Under the pieces are notes generated by a model that saw only the letters and a list, made by a program, of their open reading frames with translations, was not told where the DNA came from and searched no databases. A stretch of 27,939 bases of DNA, taken from NCBI GenBank assembly GCA_022704885.1, contig JAKJFO010000034.1, forward strand, positions 1-27,939, in the 5' to 3' direction. Both the position numbers and the translations under genes were made by a program. Within the stretch, counting starts at the first letter, position 1. Each line of letters begins with the position of its first letter. Shown piece after piece: positions 23,862-27,939 of the stretch. This stretch comes from Candidatus Rifleibacteriota bacterium. Lineage in GTDB: Bacteria > Riflebacteria > Ozemobacteria > Ozemobacterales > Ozemobacteraceae.

Positions 23862-25453
23862 GGCTTTTCAGGCCCGCTTTCACTTTTGATCATACGAACG
23901 AAATGGGCAGCAATTTCGGGGTCGAACTGGCTGCCAGAGCAGCGTTCGATTTCGTTCAGTGCCGCCTCGATGCTCATTGCCTTGCGATAAGGGCGGTCAG
24001 TCGTCATTGCGTCAAAAGTATCAACGACGCTGACAATACGGGCAAGCAGCGGTATACTTTCGCCGCTCAGGCCTTCCGGGTAGCCCTTACCGTCATATCG
24101 TTCATGATGATATCTGATGATCGGCACGATCGATTCAAGAAACTCGACTTTACCCATGATGCGCACGCCCAGATCGGGGTGCGATTTGATGATCTCGAAC
24201 TCTTCGTCATCGAGCCGGCCAGGCTTGTTGAGAATGCCTTCATGAATACCGATTTTGCCGATATCATGCAGCAGACCACCCAGCTTGATCTTTTCGACTT
24301 CTTCTTCGGGCACGCCACAATGCCGCGCCAGCCGGATCGAAAGTTCGGTAACCCGTTCAGAATGACCGCGGGTATAGCTGTCTTTGGCGTCAATCGCACT
24401 GGTCAGTGCCGAAAGAGTATCGATGTAGGCCCGTTGCAGGTTTTTGAAGAGGTCGGCATTTTGAATGACGAATGCCACCTGACTGCCGAGAATTTTCAGC
24501 AGATCGAGATCTTCGGGGCGATAGGAAAAATTGCCACGTTTGTTGGCGACCTGAATGACGCCCAGCAGCCGATCGCGCGGCTTGAGCGGCAAGGCGAGGG
24601 TGTCTTTTAGAACCGTTCCCGCAACTTTGCCAACTTCGCTCTGACTGAATTCATTGGTAGAAAGGTCGGTGATGATATAGTGCTTTTCTTCAGCCCGTAT
24701 GCTCTGAATGAGCTGAGTATAGCCATCTGGGCAGTTTTCTGCGAACTTCAGAGTTGCGTCTGTCGACTTGAGATAAGTGTAATAAGGCCGCGCATCTTTT
24801 TCGTGCAGCAGAAAAAGACAGGCAATGTCGCTGTCAGTGCCGTCACAGGCAATCGACAGAAATTTTTCGACAAGTGGCTGCAGCTCAATATTTGAGACAA
24901 TTTCTTTACCGAGAATGAAAACATTGCTCAGAACCAGCAGGCGCTTGAACATGCGCTCGTAAAGGATGGCGCTTTCGAGCGAAGCTGCAGCCTGAGCTGC
25001 CAGAATCGGCAGAATTTCACAGATGTTGTCAGGGGCATCGGGGGTAAGCCGCAGACCAATGACGCCGAGCATGCGATGACGGCGCACCAGCGGCAGCAGA
25101 ATGAAATCCTCGATGGTCAGCATTTCGGCTTCTGATTCCTGCCAGCGCGAATATTCCGCCTTGAACTGCTGGCGGATTTTTTCCATCTTTTCTTCAAGGA
25201 TCAGGTTACTGATACGTACATCGAGATCAGAAGGATCTTTGCCGGCCAGAGAGAAAAAAGACGACTCAGCCTTACACAGTACCAGCGCCTTTTTGAGTAT
25301 CGCCTTGAGCAGCGAATCGAGTTCGATGAAAAACCCGGTCTCGTCAAGAGTCAAAAGCTCCTGAATCTGCCGCTTGAGCATGCTGTTTTCACGCTGCAGC
25401 GATTCTTTGCTGATGCTGCTGCCGCCGGGATTTATCCAAGATATGTCAAACAT
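23858..25453 (-). CDS. GAF-GAF-HD-GYP phosphodiesterase, probable c-di-GMP response protein
   Basis: HD-GYP proteins hydrolyse cyclic di-GMP or related dinucleotides. An N-terminal coiled coil leads to two GAF domains (about 40-175 and 180-335; the second contains ALPLKPRDRLLGVIQVANKRG). The HD-GYP domain has YTRGHSERV, LLHDIGKIGI (near residue 394), HHERYDGKGYP and VVDTFDAMTTDRPYR, all intact. The protein has no membrane segment. I take the ATG at 25453 (531 aa); the frame also opens 12 codons earlier at a TTG. There is no ribosome site, but a -10-like TAAAAT ends seven bases before this ATG, so the mRNA may be leaderless. The downstream receptor overlaps it by four bases. Confidence 0.92.
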   Translation of the reverse strand: MFDISWINPGGSSISKESLQRENSMLKRQIQELLTLDETGFFIELDSLLKAILKKALVLCKAESSFFSLAGKDPSDLDVRISNLILEEKMEKIRQQFKAEYSRWQESEAEMLTIEDFILLPLVRRHRMLGVIGLRLTPDAPDNICEILPILAAQAAASLESAILYERMFKRLLVLSNVFILGKEIVSNIELQPLVEKFLSIACDGTDSDIACLFLLHEKDARPYYTYLKSTDATLKFAENCPDGYTQLIQSIRAEEKHYIITDLSTNEFSQSEVGKVAGTVLKDTLALPLKPRDRLLGVIQVANKRGNFSYRPEDLDLLKILGSQVAFVIQNADLFKNLQRAYIDTLSALTSAIDAKDSYTRGHSERVTELSIRLARHCGVPEEEVEKIKLGGLLHDIGKIGIHEGILNKPGRLDDEEFEIIKSHPDLGVRIMGKVEFLESIVPIIRYHHERYDGKGYPEGLSGESIPLLARIVSVVDTFDAMTTDRPYRKAMSIEAALNEIERCSGSQFDPEIAAHFVRMIKSESGPEKP

Positions 25454-25460
25454 GCTTGCG

Positions 25461-25489
25461 ATTTTACCATGATGTGAGGCTAAAAACAA
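25461..25489 (-). promoter_or_regulatory. Candidate promoter giving a leaderless mRNA (HD-GYP gene)
   Basis: Minus strand: TTGTTT (25489-25484), 17-base spacer, TAAAAT (25466-25461). Seven bases separate the -10 from the ATG at 25453. The -35 is weak. Confidence 0.45.
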
Positions 25490-25584
25490 TCTTAACCGGC
25501 AATTCAGCCGGCAAAAACAACAAAAGTTTACCCGATAACCAACCTGACAAACATGTCAGACGCAGGAACTCCAGCGCGGAGCGC

Positions 25585-27153
25585 TCAATCACGTCTGGTG
25601 ATGCGGCCTTCGTTGGCCAGACGCAGCGGTGCATCGGCGCTGTGCCGGGCAACATATTCACTGACAACATCACGCTGCTGACGACCATATTGCAGCTGAC
25701 GCCCCTTGCGAAATGTAGTAAAATTATCGCCGCCATCGGCCAGAAAGTTGTTGGTACACACTGAATAAAGGCGGTCCGGATCGACCGGCGCGCCGCCGAT
25801 CATGAAAGAATCGAGAGCGTAGTTTCCATCGGGACGCCTGGAAAATTCGTAGCTGACACCGGCAACCTGCAACAGTCCTCTCTGCAGGCTGGCAGAAATA
25901 CGGAGCAATTCTTCGATCTCACTGCCGGTGAGCTGCATCATTACCATCTGGTTATCAAATGGCATCATGCTGAACAGGTCGCCAACCGAAAAATCACCAG
26001 CCTGAATGCCGCTCTGAATGCCACCACTGTTGTGAAAAGCGATATCGCAACCGCTTTCTTCCCGCATGGCATCTGTGATCATGTTGCCGATCGGGCATTC
26101 GCGGTCCCACTGCTGCTGATAATCTGCGGCGAATTCACCGATATAACGATCGCGAGCTTCACGATTCTCACGGGTAATTACATCGACAACCCTGGCAACT
26201 TCGGGGTCGGCAGTGATTTCGGCGTGATTGACCGCCAGGCGACGGCCTTTCCATGAAACAATACGTACCGGAGCTGGAGTGATTTCGAGATCGAGAATAT
26301 CGACTTCTTTCGACTGGTTATAGCCGCTGACAGTTTTAATCACGACTCCATCGCGGCGAACGGCCGGTGGCGCATCGATGTCGAAATCGACCATAACGCA
26401 GATATCCGGTGCGGCAGAAGCTATCGCCCGCCATTCATCGGCTTTGATGCGATCCTGGTTATACATGGTAAGAAGCACGACAAGATCGGCTCCGGCTTTG
26501 CGCATCGCATCGATCTGCAAACGCAGAGGTTCGGCTGGAACCGCGAAGTCAAGTCCTTCGATATTGCTTAGAGCAGTTAAGGTCGGGGTCGAAGGTGGTG
26601 TCAATCCAACCACTCCTATTTTGAGCCCTCCGCCGGGATTGAAGAAAAGGCCCGGTGAAAGATAAGCCGGCGCCCGCTCACTCTCGACCTCAGATACATT
26701 CGAGCTCAAAAAACTGAATTCAGCCTGTTCGGCCAGCTCGGCCAGACGGCTTTGACCATAGGTGAATTCAATATTACCCACCAGCATGGCTTCGATGCCA
26801 ACTGCATTCATTATTCTGACTATGGCTCCACCACGGGTAAAATAGGCATCGGCAGTGCCAGAAATTTCGCTGCCGATCGAAAACAGATTATATGGGCTGC
26901 CCTCGAAAGATTTAACCACATCTTTGATTACAGCGGCGATACCGGCCGCACCGCCCATGCGCTTGCCCTGATAAGGCTTGAACTTGGCCTTGAAAGGACG
27001 GATGCGCCCCTTGCTCATACCGGTCAGAACGAGATGGTAACGCCGGTTCGGGTTGGGATACATCAACCACAAAATCGTGATGATTACGGAAAGAATCGAA
27101 GCCGCCAGAAACAACTGGCTCAGGCTGAGTTTATTTGTATTTTGACTGTTCAT
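25585..27153 (-). CDS. Membrane-anchored 5'-nucleotidase (UshA-family) homologue with degenerate metal site
   Basis: The 522-aa protein has one N-terminal membrane helix (14-31) and the two-domain plan of UshA/YfkN nucleotidases. The N-domain keeps family spacing but has lost the metal ligands: the D-x-H motif reads TGMSKG (44-49), the GD motif reads IGS (93-95), GNHEFDYG reads GNIEFTYG (126-133), the Ser-His motif reads LLTMYN (227-232) and GHTH is replaced by VDFD. The C-domain is better kept: CPIGNMITDAM, NSGGIQSGIQAGDF, MMPFDNQ and FLADGGDNFTTF, although the substrate Arg of GGIR is Gln380. Hydrolysis is unlikely; ligand binding may remain. It has no ribosome site; TAGAAT lies eight bases before the ATG. 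Confidence 0.85.
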   Translation of the reverse strand: MNSQNTNKLSLSQLFLAASILSVIITILWLMYPNPNRRYHLVLTGMSKGRIRPFKAKFKPYQGKRMGGAAGIAAVIKDVVKSFEGSPYNLFSIGSEISGTADAYFTRGGAIVRIMNAVGIEAMLVGNIEFTYGQSRLAELAEQAEFSFLSSNVSEVESERAPAYLSPGLFFNPGGGLKIGVVGLTPPSTPTLTALSNIEGLDFAVPAEPLRLQIDAMRKAGADLVVLLTMYNQDRIKADEWRAIASAAPDICVMVDFDIDAPPAVRRDGVVIKTVSGYNQSKEVDILDLEITPAPVRIVSWKGRRLAVNHAEITADPEVARVVDVITRENREARDRYIGEFAADYQQQWDRECPIGNMITDAMREESGCDIAFHNSGGIQSGIQAGDFSVGDLFSMMPFDNQMVMMQLTGSEIEELLRISASLQRGLLQVAGVSYEFSRRPDGNYALDSFMIGGAPVDPDRLYSVCTNNFLADGGDNFTTFRKGRQLQYGRQQRDVVSEYVARHSADAPLRLANEGRITRRD

Positions 27154-27161
27154 GCTGTCTT

Positions 27162-27190
27162 ATTCTAGAGCCCGGGCAGGCGCAAAGCAA
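27162..27190 (-). promoter_or_regulatory. Candidate promoter giving a leaderless mRNA (nucleotidase homologue)
   Basis: Minus strand: TTGCTT (27190-27185), 17-base spacer, TAGAAT (27167-27162), then eight bases to the ATG at 27153. Confidence 0.4.
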
Positions 27191-27205
27191 CGTTTTTTTT
27201 GCATA

Positions 27206-27234
27206 AAAAAACCGCCTCTTGCGAGGCGGTTTTT
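27206..27234 (-). terminator. Rho-independent terminator of the repeat-rich gene
   Basis: An ACCGCCTC/GAGGCGGT stem with TTGC loop (27211-27230), extended by A/T runs on both sides. On the minus strand it ends in seven T residues, ten bases after the stop of the 27245-27939 gene; it could also work on the plus strand. Confidence 0.88.
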
Positions 27235-27244
27235 CAGGGTTCGA

Positions 27245-27939
27245 TTAGAATCCTTCGATTTCACCAAATCTCTTTTCGTAAGCTGACTTTTTGTCTTCAG
27301 TTACGTGACCGGCACCGTGTTTTACGCTTTCTTTCACGCGATCGATTACGTCTTTGATCAGTCTGCGGCTGTCGGCGTCGAAAGTGTTCATCTTGTAGGT
27401 GAAGAAGGTGAAGTATTCACCGGTTTCACCGTTGTTGCGATGGAGATCCCAGGCGATTACTCTGACCAGAAGCCTGGCATTGGTTTCGCGCAGGTCGTAG
27501 GTATTGTTGAGACCTTCAGTTACGTTTACTGAGTAGCTCATTTCAGGATTGGCAGTTCTTCTGAAGTCGGTGATCTCGCCAGACTGTCTGACCAGGTCGT
27601 TCATCAGCATGCCCATGGTTCTCAGAGAAATTTCGGCCTGCTCGCTCTGACCAGCCTGACCAGCCTGACCAGCCTGTTCGCTCTGCTCGCTCTGACCAGC
27701 CTGTTCAGATTCTTCACCCTGACCGGTCTGACCTGACTGACCAGCTTCTTCGCCGGGCTGTTCTTCACCAGGCTGAGCTTCGCCTGCATTGCCTTCGGCT
27801 TCATCGCCGGGTTGTTCTTCGCCGGCATTACCTTCAGCTGTATCGCCAGGCTGTTCTTCACCAGGAAGTTCGGGGAGAACCGGATCTTCGGGCGCCGGAG
27901 TTTCAGGAGCCGGTGTTTCGGGAGCCGGTGTTTCGGGAG
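27245..27939 (-). CDS. Repeat-rich Pro/Glu/Gln/Gly protein, 5' end outside the window
   Basis: The minus-strand frame is open from the window edge to the stop at 27245 (at least 230 aa); an ATG at 27616 is internal, not the start. The visible N-terminal part is low complexity: (ETPAP)n, two copies of GEEQPGD-x-AEGNAGE, then runs of GQAGQSEQ words. After about 27616 an ordinary domain of about 120 residues follows (SYSVNVTEGLNN, ARLLVRVIAWDLHRNNGE, FTFFTYKMNTF, RRLIKDVIDRVKESV), which I do not recognise. The acidic, Gln-rich repeats suggest a flexible linker of an exported or surface protein, but any signal peptide lies outside the window. It ends in a strong terminator. Confidence 0.75.
   Translation of the reverse strand, partial: PETPAPETPAPETPAPEDPVLPELPGEEQPGDTAEGNAGEEQPGDEAEGNAGEAQPGEEQPGEEAGQSGQTGQGEESEQAGQSEQSEQAGQAGQAGQSEQAEISLRTMGMLMNDLVRQSGEITDFRRTANPEMSYSVNVTEGLNNTYDLRETNARLLVRVIAWDLHRNNGETGEYFTFFTYKMNTFDADSRRLIKDVIDRVKESVKHGAGHVTEDKKSAYEKRFGEIEGF

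Noticed and set aside
27245..27616. Free-standing 123-aa protein starting at the ATG at 27616
   Set aside because: No ribosome site precedes that ATG and the frame stays open upstream to the window edge in protein-like repeats.
27622..27861. Separate small basic protein (Lys/Asn/Arg-rich)
   Set aside because: It is an out-of-frame reading of the repeats in the 27245-27939 gene, whose own frame is open across the whole segment.

Overview
This is a bacterial chromosomal window of moderate GC content. It carries housekeeping genes (mutL, miaA, prmA, hemL, hemB, two tRNAs) among many secreted, membrane-anchored and low-complexity proteins that I cannot assign to a named function. Signal peptides, a GspG-like pseudopilin, multi-pass sensors and an HD-GYP protein suggest a motile or surface-active, probably diderm bacterium. 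Siroheme-dependent (Ahb) heme synthesis is typical of anaerobes, sulfate reducers, archaea and several uncultured phyla. Together with many TPR and low-complexity proteins it suggests an uncultured anaerobic lineage (Candidatus Riflebacteria or similar), but this taxonomic guess is weak.

Layout. 1-3047 (+): mutL and miaA. 3179-5650 (+): a BON/zinc-ribbon/Pro-rich acidic protein followed by a four-helix, His-containing membrane protein. 5780-8497 (+): an exported TPR protein, a perfect hexamer microsatellite, and a GspG-like pseudopilin. 8498-8907: intergenic region with a terminator, a REP-like palindrome, a tandem 14-mer and a second hexamer microsatellite. 8908-13235 (-): a compact tetrapyrrole operon hemB-ahbD-ahbA-ahbB-hemL with its own candidate promoter. 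13302-15161 (-): an exported helical protein with an acidic tail. 15306-15842 (+): a small membrane-anchored protein. 15889-16124 (-): a complete tRNA unit (promoter, tRNA-Val, tRNA-Asp, terminator). 16144-16494 or 16560 (-): a DsrE/YedF-like protein lacking the usual cysteines. 16561-16987: a second REP-like element and a structured leader. 16988-18961 (+): two secreted-protein genes, each with a strong candidate promoter; the second has a long leader with twin hairpins sharing one loop. 19035-25453 (-): a regulatory block of GAF-HD-GYP, a four-TM receptor with a degenerate cyclase domain and HEAT repeats, a TPR protein and prmA. 25585-27153 (-): a membrane-anchored 5'-nucleotidase homologue that has lost its metal ligands. 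27245-27939 (-): a repeat-rich protein gene that runs off the window.

How the genes work together. HemL and HemB feed 5-aminolevulinate to porphobilinogen. AhbA/AhbB decarboxylate siroheme, and AhbD should finish heme b; AhbC, HemA, HemC/D and the siroheme enzymes are not in the window. The GAF-HD-GYP and receptor genes overlap by four bases and are probably one signalling module. The least familiar parts are the degenerate-cyclase HEAT receptor, the metal-less nucleotidase homologue, the twin-hairpin leader of the glycine-zipper protein, and the BON/zinc-ribbon/LPPMKP protein. All assignments come from reading the sequence; no database search was run.
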